A DNA stretch of 56,508 nt, from positions 1 to 56,508 of the forward strand of contig NZ_JAPKNM010000110.1 in NCBI RefSeq assembly GCF_026460985.1. Reading direction: 5' to 3'. Source of the stretch: Sphingomonas sp. (GTDB lineage Bacteria > Pseudomonadota > Alphaproteobacteria > Sphingomonadales > Sphingomonadaceae). The notes beneath the pieces are model-generated. The model saw nothing but the letters and a program-made list of their open reading frames with translations. It did not search any database and was not told the DNA's origin. Made by a program: the position numbers and the translations under genes. Within the stretch, counting starts at the first letter, position 1; each line of letters opens with the position of its first letter. Below are positions 16,954 to 26,098 of this stretch, piece by piece.

Positions 16954-18194
16954 GCCGATGCCGCCTGGGCGATGTCCTCACCCTGTTCGCGCGCCTTGGC
17001 GAGGCGATAGCGGAGCGTGCGCTCGGAGATGCCGAGGCGCTTCGCGGTCTCGATCCGGCTGCCGTTGCACTCGGCGAGCGTCTCGCGGATCGCCTGGAAC
17101 TCGTGCATCTGGACGATGTTGCTGAGCGTCTCGGGGCGTTCCTGGCGCGTCTCGGGCCGGCGATCGAAGATCAGATGGTCGGGTTCGATCGCGTCACCCG
17201 GTGCCAGCAGCAACGCGCGCTGGATGACGTTCTCGAGCTCGCGGACATTGCCCGGCCAGTCATGGTCGACGAGCACCTCGAGCGCCTCAGGCGTGATCCA
17301 GGGCAGCGCGGAGCGGGTGCCCGCGTGGCGGAGCACCATCGCGGCGGCGAGCGCGGCGATGTCGCCCGGGCGCTCGGCGAGCGCCTTGGTGGCGAGCGGG
17401 AAGACGGCGAGGCGGTAATAGAGATCGGCGCGGAAGCGGCCGGCGATGACTTCGCCCTGCAGGTCGCGATTGGCGCAGGCGATGACGCGGACATCGATCT
17501 TCTCGGGAACGGTGCCGCCGATCGGCACGACCTCGCGCTCCTGCAACGCGCGGAGCAACTTGGCCTGGAGCCCGAGCGGCATCTCGGCGATCTCGTCGAG
17601 CAGCAGGGTGCCGCCGTTTGCGGCGCGGAAGAAGCCCTGCCCGCCCGACGACGCGCCGGTGAACGAGCCCTTGTGGTGGCCGAACAGCATCGCCTCGAGC
17701 ATCGTCTCGGGGGGCGCGGCGCAGTTGATCGCGACGAACGGGCCGTCGCGGCGGCTCGATCCCATATGGATCGCCTTGGCGAGGACTTCCTTGCCGGTGC
17801 CCGTGGGGCCGTTGATCAGCACGGTGATGTCCGAGGCGGCGACGCGCTCGGCGAGCGCTAGCAAGGCGAGGCTCTCCGGATCGGCGGCGACTGGCTCCCA
17901 GGGGCCGCGCGCCATCGCGCTGGCGAAACCGGTGCCGATCGCCGCGTCCTCGCCGTCAAAAGAGAGGCGGGCGGGATTGCCGTCGCGGAACGGGATCGCG
18001 GTGCGCGCGCCTTCGCCCAGGATCAGCGTGCGCGCCGGCGCAGGCGGCACCTCGCCCTCGGCGATCAGGAACAGATCCCGCGCGCCGGGCTTGCCGTCCT
18101 CGCACGATCCGATCGCGAAGCCCTGCGCCCGAAGCGCCGAGACCGTCGCATATTTCTGCCGGAGAACAGCCGCCGAAGGAACGATGGACCGCAT
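16950..18194 (-). CDS. flbD: FlbD-like sigma54-dependent flagellar transcription activator
   Basis: A 414-residue bacterial enhancer-binding protein. The start at 18194 ([18 protein letters not shown]) has AGGGGGT six bases upstream. The N-terminal ~100 residues lack an obvious phospho-acceptor aspartate motif. The AAA+ domain has Walker A GPTGTGKE (129-136), the sigma54-contact loop GSFTGA (176-181), Walker [13 protein letters not shown] and the arginine-finger region [16 protein letters not shown] Fis-type helix-turn-helix closes the protein ([24 protein letters not shown]). FlbD in Caulobacter activates sigma54-dependent flagellar genes; here the gene heads the fliE-fliS run and faces fliC, and sigma54-type promoters lie before fliC and flgB. 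Confidence 0.88.
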   Translation of the reverse strand: MRSIVPSAAVLRQKYATVSALRAQGFAIGSCEDGKPGARDLFLIAEGEVPPAPARTLILGEGARTAIPFRDGNPARLSFDGEDAAIGTGFASAMARGPWEPVAADPESLALLALAERVAASDITVLINGPTGTGKEVLAKAIHMGSSRRDGPFVAINCAAPPETMLEAMLFGHHKGSFTGASSGGQGFFRAANGGTLLLDEIAEMPLGLQAKLLRALQEREVVPIGGTVPEKIDVRVIACANRDLQGEVIAGRFRADLYYRLAVFPLATKALAERPGDIAALAAAMVLRHAGTRSALPWITPEALEVLVDHDWPGNVRELENVIQRALLLAPGDAIEPDHLIFDRRPETRQERPETLSNIVQMHEFQAIRETLAECNGSRIETAKRLGISERTLRYRLAKAREQGEDIAQAASA

Positions 18195-18233
18195 GATAGA
18201 CCCCCTGATTGGGTCCCATTTGGAGCAAAGTTG

Positions 18234-18249
18234 GTTAACGCGCCGTAAA
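18234..18249 (-). promoter_or_regulatory. Candidate CtrA binding site upstream of flbD operon
   Basis: On the minus strand the sequence reads TTTA-CGGCGCG-TTAAC, one mismatch from the alphaproteobacterial CtrA full site TTAA-N7-TTAAC. It lies 40 bases before the flbD start codon, in a position where it could overlap a -35 region. In Caulobacter, CtrA drives early flagellar operons in this way. The assignment to CtrA is inference from the match and context. Confidence 0.45.
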
Positions 18250-18301
18250 ACTACGTAAGCACGCACTTCTGCGGTCCCAGCGCGTCTACGCGCGCGCGTG
18301 A

Positions 18302-18317
18302 TGGACGATTTTTTGCT
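18302..18317 (+). promoter_or_regulatory. Candidate sigma54 (-24/-12) promoter of fliC
   Basis: TGGACGATTTTTTGCT has the invariant GG (18303-18304) and GC (18315-18316) at the required 12-base distance and a TTGCT -12 box; the -24 side deviates from TGGCACG at four positions. Transcription would start near 18328, giving a leader of about 83 bases before the flagellin ATG. A GCCGGCAAG half-site at 18388-18396 lies in this leader. Confidence 0.6.
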
Positions 18318-18410
18318 TAAGCGGGGAAATGGCCTGCCGTTCCTTGGCTTGGCGGCTCCGGGCTCCCGTTCAGGGGGGACGCGGGAAGCCGGCAAGCATG
18401 GAGACTGATC

Positions 18411-19220
18411 ATGACCGTTATCGGAACCAACACCGCGGCGATGCGCGCAGGCAATGCCTCGAACGCCGCCAACAAGCTGCTCGGCAGCGCGATGGAGCGC
18501 CTGTCGACCGGCAAGCGCATCAACAGCGCGAAGGACGACGCCGCAGGCCTCGCCATCGCATCGACCATGACCGCGTCGATCCGCGGCATGAACCAGGCGA
18601 TCCGCAACGCGAACGACGGCATCTCGCTGGCGCAGACCGCGGAAGGCGCGCTCGATGAAGTCGCGAACATGCTGCAGCGCATCCGCGAGCTGGCCGTCCA
18701 GTCGGCTTCGGAAACCTATAGCGACACCGACCGCACCAACATGCAGACCGAAGTCGCCGAGCTCGGCGCGCAGATCGACAGCATCATCGCCGACACCAAG
18801 TTCAACGGCGTGACCCTGTTCGGCGCGGCGAACGTGACGCTCGACATCCAGACCGGAGCGTCCTCGGCCGACAAGGTCACGCTGACCATCACCGGCCTCA
18901 ACGTCGCGGCAGCCAGCGGCTCGAACATCTCGACGGCGGGCGGCGCGGATACCGCGATGGGCAATGTCGACACCGCGCTGACGGCGGTCGCCACGACCCG
19001 CGCCTCGCTCGGCGCCGGCCAGAGCCGCCTGGAGTCGGTGGTCAACAACCTGACTGCGAACGTCACCAATCTGAGCGACGCCCGCAGCCGCATCCAGGAC
19101 GCCGACTTCTCGGCCGAGACCGCGGCGCTCGCCAAGGCCCAGATCCTGAGCCAGGCATCGACCGCGATGCTCGCCCAGGCGAACCAGAGCCAGCAGACGG
19201 TCCTTTCGCTGCTCCGCTAA
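18411..19220 (+). CDS. fliC: Flagellin (short, 269 residues)
   Basis: The N-terminal domain ([45 protein letters not shown]) and C-terminal domain ([46 protein letters not shown]) are canonical D0/D1 helices. Only about 60 residues separate the conserved halves, so surface domains D2/D3 are absent, as in other small alphaproteobacterial flagellins. GGAG stands seven bases before the ATG. It is the only flagellin gene here; its chaperone FliS and cap FliD lie at the far end of the divergent run. Expression is probably sigma54- and FlbD-dependent, judged from the upstream promoter. Confidence 0.96.
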   Translation: MTVIGTNTAAMRAGNASNAANKLLGSAMERLSTGKRINSAKDDAAGLAIASTMTASIRGMNQAIRNANDGISLAQTAEGALDEVANMLQRIRELAVQSASETYSDTDRTNMQTEVAELGAQIDSIIADTKFNGVTLFGAANVTLDIQTGASSADKVTLTITGLNVAAASGSNISTAGGADTAMGNVDTALTAVATTRASLGAGQSRLESVVNNLTANVTNLSDARSRIQDADFSAETAALAKAQILSQASTAMLAQANQSQQTVLSLLR

Positions 19221-19301
19221 CCGCGTGCCGGTCGGGGTGTCACCCCCCTGACAGGCACCGCGGCCGGTCACCTCTTCCTCCGGGAAGGGGGCGCAAGGGG
19301 G

Positions 19302-19337
19302 AACCCCGGTGGTCCATGTGACCACCGGGGTTTTCCT
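19302..19337 (+). terminator. Rho-independent terminator of fliC
   Basis: AACCCCGGTGGTC (19302-19314) pairs perfectly with GACCACCGGGGTT (19320-19332) around a five-base loop, followed by TTCCTTTG. It lies 81 bases downstream of the flagellin stop codon. Confidence 0.9.
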
Positions 19338-19353
19338 TTGTCCGAAACCCGTC

Positions 19354-19367
19354 TGGTAGCGCTACCA
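19354..19367. promoter_or_regulatory. Palindromic operator-like site upstream of GH3 gene
   Basis: TGGTAGCGCTACCA is a perfect 14-base palindrome with a central CG, the form typical of operators bound by LacI-family sugar repressors. It lies about 30 bases before the GH3 start codon, where a bound repressor would block transcription. No LacI-family gene is in the window, so the regulator would be encoded elsewhere. Confidence 0.55.
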
Positions 19368-19397
19368 AAAATGCGCTAGCCTCGTCCGAAACAAGAT

Positions 19398-22052
19398 ATG
19401 AGAGGCTGCCCGGTGACCAGGAACTTGATCGCTGTTGCCCTGCTGGCATCGACCGCATGGGCTCCGCTCGCGGGCGCACAGACCGCCGCGCCGGGCCTGC
19501 TCGGCGATCCTTCGGCCACCCCCGAGCAGCGCGCCCGCGACGCGATCGCGCGGATGACGCTCGAGGAGAAGGCGCAGCAGCTCGGCCATACCGCGCCGGC
19601 GATCCCGCGGCTCGGCATCCCGCAATATAATTGGTGGAACGAGGGGCTGCACGGCGTCGCCCGCGCGGGCATCGCCACGGTCTTCCCCCAGGCGATCGGC
19701 ATGGCGGCATCGTGGGACGCGCCGTTGCTCCGCCAAGTCGGCGACACCGTCGCGACCGAGTTCCGCGCCAAGTTCGTCGAGCGGCGCCTGCCCGATGGCG
19801 GCAGCGAATTCTATCGCGGGCTCACCGTCTGGTCGCCCAACATCAACATCTTCCGCGATCCGCGCTGGGGCCGGGGCCAGGAAACCTATGGCGAGGACCC
19901 CATGCTCACCGGCCGACTGGGCATCGCCTACATTGCGGGGCTGCAGGGCAACGACCCGAAGTTCCTGAAGACCGTCGCCACCTCGAAGCATTTCGCGGTG
20001 CATAGCGGCCCCGAGAGCAACCGGCACCGCGAGGACGTCCACCCGACGCTGCACGACCTCGAGGACACCTATCTCCCCGCCTTCCGCGCGACGGTGACCG
20101 AGGGGAAGGTCGAATCGATCATGTGCGTGTACAACGCGATCGACGGCATTCCGGGCTGCGCCAACAGCCGGCTGATGGAGGATTACCTCCGCAAGAGCTG
20201 GGGCTTCAAAGGCTATGTCGTCTCGGACTGCGGCGCCGCCGCCAACATCTACCGCCCCGATTCGCTCCACTATACGAAGACCGCAGTCGAGGGCGTAGCG
20301 CTCGGCTTCCGCGCGGGCATGGACCTGATCTGCGGCGACTATCGCAACAACATGACCACCGAGTCCGAGAATATCGTCGCTGCGGTCAAGGCCGGGCTGC
20401 TGCCCGAGACGGTGGTCGACCAGTCGCTCCAGCGGCTGATGGAGGCGCGCGTCCGGCTCGGCCTGTTCGACCCGAAACTGCCCTTCGCGAGCATCACCGC
20501 GAAGGACTACGATACGCCCGAGCATCACGCGCTGTCGCGGAAGATGGCCGAGGCATCGATGGTGTTGCTCAAGAACCAGAGCGACTTGCTGCCGATCAAG
20601 GGAGAGCCGCGGACGATCGCAGTGATCGGCCCCAATGCCGACAGCTTCGACGCGCTGGTCGGCAATTATTACGGCACGCCGTCCAAGCCGGTGACCGTGC
20701 TCGACGGCATCCGCGCCCGCTATCCGAAGTCGAAGATCCTCCACGTCCAGGGCACCGGGCTGATCGGCCCCGCCGAGCTGCCCGTGCCGGACGGCGCGCT
20801 GTGCGTCGACGCCGCCTGCAAGACGCCCGGGCTCAAGGCCGAGTTCTTCAAGGGCGCGAACCTGGAGGGCGCGCCGGTCGAGACCAAAATACAGCCCAAT
20901 GCCCGACTCGAATGGCTCGGCGACCGCGAGACCTCGGCGCGCTGGACGGGCATGCTCGTCGCGCCCGAGAGCGGCACCTTCGGCTTCCGCTTCGCGAGCG
21001 AGAACGGCTATCGCGTGTGGGTCGGCGACAAGCTCGTGGTCGACGAATGGGGCGTCGGCGATGCGCCCTCGATCCTGTCGGGCACGATCGCGCTCGAGAA
21101 GGGCCGCAGATACCCCTTGCGCGTCGAAGGCTTCCAGCGCGGGCAGCGCAGCAGCCAGCAGCTCGTCTGGAGCACCCCAGGCGGGGACGGCGACAATGCC
21201 GTGGCGGCGGCGAAGCAGGCCGATCTCGTGCTGTTCGTCGGCGGGCTCTCGGCGCGGATCGAAGGCGAGGAGATGAAGGTGACGGCGCCTGGCTTCGCGG
21301 GCGGCGACCGCACCAGCCTAGACCTGCCCGCGCCCCAACAGGCCCTGCTCGAACGGCTCCACGCGACCGGCAAGCCGGTGGTGCTGGTGCTGATGAACGG
21401 CAGCGCGCTCAGCGTGAACTGGGCCGACGCGCACATCCCCGCGATCGTCGAGGCCTGGTATCCCGGCGGCCAAGGCGGGCACGCGGTGGCCGGGCTGATC
21501 GCGGGCGATTTCAGCCCCGCGGGGCGCCTGCCGGTGACCTTCTACAAGTCGGCGGACCAGCTTCCCGCCTTCCCCGACTATCGCATGGCGGGGCGGACCT
21601 ATCGCTATTTCACCGGCGAGCCGCTCTACCCGTTCGGGCACGGCCTCAGCTACACGCATTTCCGCTATGCGGCGCCGAAGCTGGGCAGCCCGACCGTCAA
21701 GGCCGGCGGCACGGTCGAAGTGTCGGTCGACGTCACCAATGCCGGCGCGCGCGACGGCGACGAGGTCGTCCAGCTTTACGTCGCGCACCCGGGCGTGGCC
21801 GGCGCGCCGGTCCGCGCGCTCCAGCGCTTCGAGCGCGTGCATCTGAAGACGGGCGAGACGCGCCGCGTCGGCTTCACGCTCGATCCGCGGGCGCTGAGCG
21901 TGGTGGGCGAGGACGGCGTCCGCCGCGTCTCGCCGGGGCGCGTGCAGCTGTGGATCGGCGGCGGCCAGCCCGCAGCGCGCGCGGGGCTGCCGGCGGTCGC
22001 GGGCGTCTCGGCGGAGCTCGAGGTCCAGGGTAGCGCGCTGCTCGCCAAATAA
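19398..22052 (+). CDS. Secreted GH3 beta-glycosidase with PA14 insert (beta-glucosidase/beta-xylosidase type)
   Basis: An 884-residue glycoside hydrolase family 3 enzyme with a signal peptide (NLIAVALLASTAWAPLAGAQ). A GTG at 19413 with GAGAGG upstream is a good alternative start. The TIM-barrel half carries WWNEGLHGVARAG, KHFAVHSGPESNRH and GYVVSDCGA, whose Asp277 is the expected nucleophile. A PA14 domain (about residues 475-610, LKAEFFKGANLEG...GTFGFRFASENGYRVWVGDKLVVDEW) is inserted in the second domain, and a fibronectin III-like domain ends the protein (TVEVSVDVTNAGARDGDEVVQLYV). It should release sugars from beta-linked oligosaccharides in the periplasm for uptake through the adjacent TonB receptor. 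Substrate cannot be told from sequence. Confidence 0.92.
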   Translation: MRGCPVTRNLIAVALLASTAWAPLAGAQTAAPGLLGDPSATPEQRARDAIARMTLEEKAQQLGHTAPAIPRLGIPQYNWWNEGLHGVARAGIATVFPQAIGMAASWDAPLLRQVGDTVATEFRAKFVERRLPDGGSEFYRGLTVWSPNINIFRDPRWGRGQETYGEDPMLTGRLGIAYIAGLQGNDPKFLKTVATSKHFAVHSGPESNRHREDVHPTLHDLEDTYLPAFRATVTEGKVESIMCVYNAIDGIPGCANSRLMEDYLRKSWGFKGYVVSDCGAAANIYRPDSLHYTKTAVEGVALGFRAGMDLICGDYRNNMTTESENIVAAVKAGLLPETVVDQSLQRLMEARVRLGLFDPKLPFASITAKDYDTPEHHALSRKMAEASMVLLKNQSDLLPIKGEPRTIAVIGPNADSFDALVGNYYGTPSKPVTVLDGIRARYPKSKILHVQGTGLIGPAELPVPDGALCVDAACKTPGLKAEFFKGANLEGAPVETKIQPNARLEWLGDRETSARWTGMLVAPESGTFGFRFASENGYRVWVGDKLVVDEWGVGDAPSILSGTIALEKGRRYPLRVEGFQRGQRSSQQLVWSTPGGDGDNAVAAAKQADLVLFVGGLSARIEGEEMKVTAPGFAGGDRTSLDLPAPQQALLERLHATGKPVVLVLMNGSALSVNWADAHIPAIVEAWYPGGQGGHAVAGLIAGDFSPAGRLPVTFYKSADQLPAFPDYRMAGRTYRYFTGEPLYPFGHGLSYTHFRYAAPKLGSPTVKAGGTVEVSVDVTNAGARDGDEVVQLYVAHPGVAGAPVRALQRFERVHLKTGETRRVGFTLDPRALSVVGEDGVRRVSPGRVQLWIGGGQPAARAGLPAVAGVSAELEVQGSALLAK

Positions 22053-22093
22053 GCCGCAACCTCGCGGAATCCCTGCCGAATTCGCGCCATCGC

Positions 22094-22119
22094 GGCTGTG
22101 TTGTATCAATATCACAGCC
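22094..22119. other. Inverted repeat between GH3 gene and TonB receptor gene
   Basis: GGCTGTG (22094-22100) and CACAGCC (22113-22119) are complementary with a 12-base loop and are followed by TGCGGGTTTT. It could be a weak terminator for the GH3 gene or an operator for the receptor gene; the spacing is too long for a standard Crp site. The rest of the 203-base gap shows no gene. Confidence 0.3.
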
Positions 22120-22255
22120 TGCGGGTTTTCGCCTAAGGGCGATTTACAAAATATGTCCCGCGAGCCAGTTGTAGAAATATTGGCACGCGGGGGAGCATGA
22201 CCGTGTGTGCCTAGCTGACCCGCGAAGAGACGGGCGTTCAGGGAGATTATCTTCA

Positions 22256-25200
22256 ATGCAGTTCCAAAATCGATCGACCGCGGCATCGCTGCGGCGGGGG
22301 GCGGCGCCGTTTGCGCTCGCGCTCGCGCTTCTCGCCACTCCCGCCTTCGCGCAGGATGCGCAGACCGGGGCGCAGGATGCGCAGGCCGCCGTCGCCGAGG
22401 AAGGGCAGGACGACACGGTCGTCGTCACCGGCTCGCTGTTTCGCCGCACCGACACCGAGACTCCGTCGCCCGTCACGGTGCTGACGTCCGAGAATCTCGA
22501 GCGCGCGGGCATCACCACCATCGCCGACGCGATCCGCTCGATCTCCGCGGATAGCGCAGGCTCGATCGGCACGGGCTTCCAGACCGGCTTCTCGGCCGGC
22601 GGCTCGGCAGTGTCGCTGCGCGGCCTCGGCGTCTCGTCGACGCTGGTGCTGGTCGACGGCCTGCGCTCGACCAACTTCCCGATCAACGACGACGGCCACA
22701 ACGCCTATGTCGATCTGAACTCGATTCCGTTCAGCCTCGTCGACCGCGTCGAAGTCCTCAAGGACGGCGCCTCCTCGACCTATGGCGCCGATGCGATCGG
22801 CGGCGTGGTCAACCTGATCCTCAAGAAGCAGTTCAACGGCGTCGCCGGGACGGTCGAGGGCGGCATCGCCGAGCGCGGCGACGCGAGCCATCTCCGTGCC
22901 GACCTGACCGCCGGCTTCGGCGACTATGAGTCGCAGGGCTGGAACTTCTACATCAACGGCGAATATCAGCGCAGCGGCCGCGTCAGCAACCACAGCCGCG
23001 GCTTCCCGTACAACACGCAGGACCTGAGCTCGATCGGCGGCATCGACAACAACTCGGCCGACCAGTCGCTGACGGTCAACGTGCCGACCGCCTACGTCAC
23101 CCGCGTCAGCCAGGGCGACCTCAACAACCCGCTGAGCGGTCAGACCGGCGCGCCTCCGGTCAACCAGTATCAGGCGCTCGGCCTGTCCAACTGCGCGAGC
23201 ACCTTCACGATCGCCGCAGGCACCGGCTGCCGCTACGACCTCACCGACATGTACCGGCAGCTTCAGCCGTTGCAGGAGCGTTACTCGGTCAATGGCCGCC
23301 TGAGCGTCCGCGTCTCGGACAATATCGAAGCCTATGTCACCGGTAGCTTCAGCCGCAGCGACGTCAGCATCAAGGGCATCCCCTCGGCGATCCGCCAGAC
23401 CCAGCCCTTCGGCGCAGCGCCGAGTGTCGCTTCGAGCAACCCCGGCATCGTCCTGCCGGTGTGGATCTGCCCGTCGGGCGTGAACTGCGCCGATCCCGCC
23501 ACGCCGGGGCGCACGCTCAACCCGAACAACCCCTATGCCGCCGCTTATGCCGCTAACCCGGCCAACGGCGCGGCGCGCATCTACTATCTGTTCGGCGACA
23601 TCCCCGCCGGCAGCGAGCGCACCAACGACGTCTACCGCTTCAGCGCCGGGCTGACCGGCAGCTTCGAGGGCGGCTGGGACTGGCGCGTCGAGGGTGTCTA
23701 TGCCCGTGACGAGCTCGAGATCACCCAGCACGGCCTGATCAACATCGCGGCGCTGCGTCAGGCGATCAACACGGGTTCGTACAATTTCGTGAACCCGTCG
23801 CTGAACAGCCAGGCGGTCCGCGACGCGCTCTCACCCGACAAGGTCACGCCGTCCTTCTCGGAGATGTACGGCGTCGACGCCTCGGTCAGCAAGTCGCTGT
23901 TCGAGCTGCCGGGCGGCCCGCTCCAGCTCGCCATCGGCGGGCAGGTGCGCCACGAGAAGCTCGAGAACAACAACCAGAACGCCGCGCTCGACACCTATGG
24001 CCTCACCACGGCCTCGGCCTTCGGTCAGCACACGGTCTCGGCCGCCTATTTCGAGATCGACGCACCGATCCTGCCGATCCTCGATGTCACCGCATCGGGC
24101 CGGTACGATCACTATTCGGAAGGCTTCAGCCACTTCTCGCCGAAGGTCGGCTTCAAGTTCACGCCGATCAAGCAGCTGGCGGTTCGCGGCACCTATTCGC
24201 AGGGCTTCCGCGCGCCGACCTTCGCCGAATCGGGTCCGCGCAGCCAATATGCCGGCTTCGTCACCACGACGCCGCCGTGCAACTTCCAGCTCGCGCATGG
24301 CGGCACCGGCACCACCGCCAGCTGCACGAGCGGGGGCAATCCGTACAACCTCGCTTACTCGCTGGGCCGCGGCGTCGCGGGCAATCCGGATCTCGAGCCG
24401 GAGACCTCGCGCAGCTTCACCGCGGGCGTGATCTTCCAGCCGGTCAAGTGGCTGAGCCTCACCGCCGACTATTACAACGTCAAGAAGTCCAACCTGATCG
24501 TGGCCGGCCCGGATATCGGCCGCGCGACGAGCGCCTATTTCGGCGCGGCGAACCTCGCCGCGGCGCAAGCGGCGGTCGCGGCGGTGGGCCCGGGCTATTC
24601 GGTCCACACGGTCGACGGCGCCGATCCGCTGTTCCCGACGGCGCTGCCGCGCGTGCTGATCATCAACGTGCCCTATGTGAACGCCAATTACGCGATCACC
24701 TCGGGCATCGACGTGGCGGCAACGGCGACCATCCCCTTCTCCGACGATGTGAAGTTCACCAGCCGGGTCGAGGTCACGCACGTCTTCAACTATGACCTGC
24801 ACGTCGCCAACGGCGTCCAGAAGTACGCCGGCACCTTCGGTCCGTACGACCTGTCGTCGGGCAACGGCACGCCGAACTGGCGCGGCAACTGGCAGAACAC
24901 GCTGGAGTACGGGCCCTACTCGATCAGCCTGACGACCTATTATGTTGGCAAGATCAAGGCGGTCTCGACCGACCAGCAGGCCGGCCCGAACTATACGACC
25001 GCTTGCTCGGCGGCCCTCTATCGCTCGGCCGACCTGAACCAGTTCTGCTACGTCAACAGCTTCATCACCAGCGATCTCAACGCGACGATGAAGGTGAACG
25101 ACGACTTCTCGTTCTGGATCAACGTCAAGAACCTGTTCGACGCACGCGCACCGATCGCTCCGGCAGCCTATGCCAGCGCGCCGAACTTCCTGACGACCTG

Positions 25201-25258
25201 GCACTTCCCGGGCCTGATCGGCCGGCAGTTCCGCGCCGGGGCTTCGTTCCGGTTCTAA
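22256..25258 (+). CDS. TonB-dependent outer-membrane receptor
   Basis: A 1000-residue receptor. The start at 22256 (MQFQNRSTAASLRRGAAPFALALALLATPAFAQ) gives a proper signal peptide; AGGGAG stands upstream. A TonB box-like DTVVVTG is followed by the plug (TPSPVTVLTSENLERAGITTIADAIRSI...VSLRGLGVSSTLVLVDGLR...VDLNSIPFSLVDRVEVLKDGASSTYGADAIGGVVNLILKK) and a long beta barrel that ends FRAGASFRF, with the terminal phenylalanine typical of outer-membrane proteins. It lies next to a secreted GH3 glycosidase in the same direction, which suggests import of an oligosaccharide rather than a siderophore; the ligand is inferred from context only. Confidence 0.93.
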   Translation: MQFQNRSTAASLRRGAAPFALALALLATPAFAQDAQTGAQDAQAAVAEEGQDDTVVVTGSLFRRTDTETPSPVTVLTSENLERAGITTIADAIRSISADSAGSIGTGFQTGFSAGGSAVSLRGLGVSSTLVLVDGLRSTNFPINDDGHNAYVDLNSIPFSLVDRVEVLKDGASSTYGADAIGGVVNLILKKQFNGVAGTVEGGIAERGDASHLRADLTAGFGDYESQGWNFYINGEYQRSGRVSNHSRGFPYNTQDLSSIGGIDNNSADQSLTVNVPTAYVTRVSQGDLNNPLSGQTGAPPVNQYQALGLSNCASTFTIAAGTGCRYDLTDMYRQLQPLQERYSVNGRLSVRVSDNIEAYVTGSFSRSDVSIKGIPSAIRQTQPFGAAPSVASSNPGIVLPVWICPSGVNCADPATPGRTLNPNNPYAAAYAANPANGAARIYYLFGDIPAGSERTNDVYRFSAGLTGSFEGGWDWRVEGVYARDELEITQHGLINIAALRQAINTGSYNFVNPSLNSQAVRDALSPDKVTPSFSEMYGVDASVSKSLFELPGGPLQLAIGGQVRHEKLENNNQNAALDTYGLTTASAFGQHTVSAAYFEIDAPILPILDVTASGRYDHYSEGFSHFSPKVGFKFTPIKQLAVRGTYSQGFRAPTFAESGPRSQYAGFVTTTPPCNFQLAHGGTGTTASCTSGGNPYNLAYSLGRGVAGNPDLEPETSRSFTAGVIFQPVKWLSLTADYYNVKKSNLIVAGPDIGRATSAYFGAANLAAAQAAVAAVGPGYSVHTVDGADPLFPTALPRVLIINVPYVNANYAITSGIDVAATATIPFSDDVKFTSRVEVTHVFNYDLHVANGVQKYAGTFGPYDLSSGNGTPNWRGNWQNTLEYGPYSISLTTYYVGKIKAVSTDQQAGPNYTTACSAALYRSADLNQFCYVNSFITSDLNATMKVNDDFSFWINVKNLFDARAPIAPAAYASAPNFLTTWHFPGLIGRQFRAGASFRF

Positions 25259-25285
25259 GAGCTGAGCGCACCCTCGCGCCTCAGG

Positions 25286-25318
25286 ACGGCGGTCTCCCTC
25301 GGGAGGCCGCCGTTTTGC
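25286..25318 (+). terminator. Rho-independent terminator after the TonB receptor gene
   Basis: ACGGCGG (25286-25292) pairs with CCGCCGT (25307-25313), extended by CTCCC with GGGAG inside, followed by TTTGCTT. It separates the receptor gene from the convergent fliA. Confidence 0.85.
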
Positions 25319-25330
25319 TTTGCGGGAGAA

Positions 25331-26098
25331 TCAGCCGAGCCGCCGCTGGAGCGCGCGCTTCAGCCGCGCATGCGCGGCGGCCTTGATCTGGCAGATCCGC
25401 GCGGCGCCGACGCCGAGCACCTGGCCGATCTCCTCGAGGTTCAATTCCTCGACATAATAAAGCTGGATCACCTGCGCCTCGCGCTCCGGCAATTCGCCGA
25501 TCGCCGCGATCAGCGCCGTGCGCTGGTCGCCCTCGGCGAGCTGGTCGAACGCGCTCGGCTCCTCGGACATGAACCAGGGGCTCTCGTCCGAATAGAGATC
25601 GTCGATCGAATCGAAGCGCACCGCCTCGGCGCTGGCATATTCGGCGCGCAACTTCTCGGGAGTGACGCCGAGCCTTTCCGCGACCTGCGCATCGCCCGGG
25701 GCGTGGCCGAGCTCGGTCGCAAGCGCCGACACCGCCTCCTGATAGGCCTTCCGCCGCCGCATCGCCCCGCGCGTGAGCGTCGCCTGGCGGCGCAGTTCGT
25801 CGATCATCGCGCCGCGCACCCGCGTCGTCAGATATTGCTCGAAGGTCACCTGGCCGCGATCCTCGAAGCCGGCGACGGCCTCGATCAAGGCGACCATGCC
25901 GATCTGGATCAGATCCTCGACCTCGACGATCGAACTCATCGATCCGTGGATATGCCAGGCGATGCGGCGCACCAGCGGCAAGTGCTTGCGGACCATCGCC
26001 TCGGCATCGCGCTGCGGCGAGGGCGCGCGCTGATAGGTCAGCGGCGCGGGAGCCAAGGAAGCCATGTCCTTGAGATTTCCTGGAGAATAGGCGTTCAT
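25331..26098 (-). CDS. fliA: Flagellar sigma factor FliA (sigma28)
   Basis: A 255-residue group 3 sigma factor. Region 2 reads LVRKHLPLVRRIAWHIHGSM...EVEDLIQIGMVALIEAVAGFEDRGQVTFEQYLTTRVRGAMIDELRR, region 3 contains ALATELGHAPGDAQVAERLGVTPEKL and region 4 is LPEREAQVIQLYYVEELNLEEIGQVLGVGAARICQIKAAAHARLKRAL. The start at 26098 (MNAYSPGNLKDM) overlaps the flhA stop as ATGA; an ATG at 26065 is an alternative. It should direct late genes and be held inactive by FlgM, whose gene lies upstream in the same direction. Confidence 0.92.
   Translation of the reverse strand: MNAYSPGNLKDMASLAPAPLTYQRAPSPQRDAEAMVRKHLPLVRRIAWHIHGSMSSIVEVEDLIQIGMVALIEAVAGFEDRGQVTFEQYLTTRVRGAMIDELRRQATLTRGAMRRRKAYQEAVSALATELGHAPGDAQVAERLGVTPEKLRAEYASAEAVRFDSIDDLYSDESPWFMSEEPSAFDQLAEGDQRTALIAAIGELPEREAQVIQLYYVEELNLEEIGQVLGVGAARICQIKAAAHARLKRALQRRLG

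Noticed and set aside
18225..18252. Possible sigma28 promoter before fliC (CAAAGTTG ... GCCGTAAA)
   Set aside because: The spacer is 8 rather than 11 bases. The same stretch is better explained as a CtrA-like site facing flbD, and a -24/-12 element lies closer to fliC.
20123..22033. 636-codon open frame on the plus strand inside the GH3 gene
   Set aside because: Out-of-frame shadow of the GH3 coding sequence, Arg-rich with no domain.
22097..22117. TGTG...CACA before the TonB receptor gene as a Crp site
   Set aside because: The spacing between half-sites is longer than in a Crp site; listed only as an inverted repeat.
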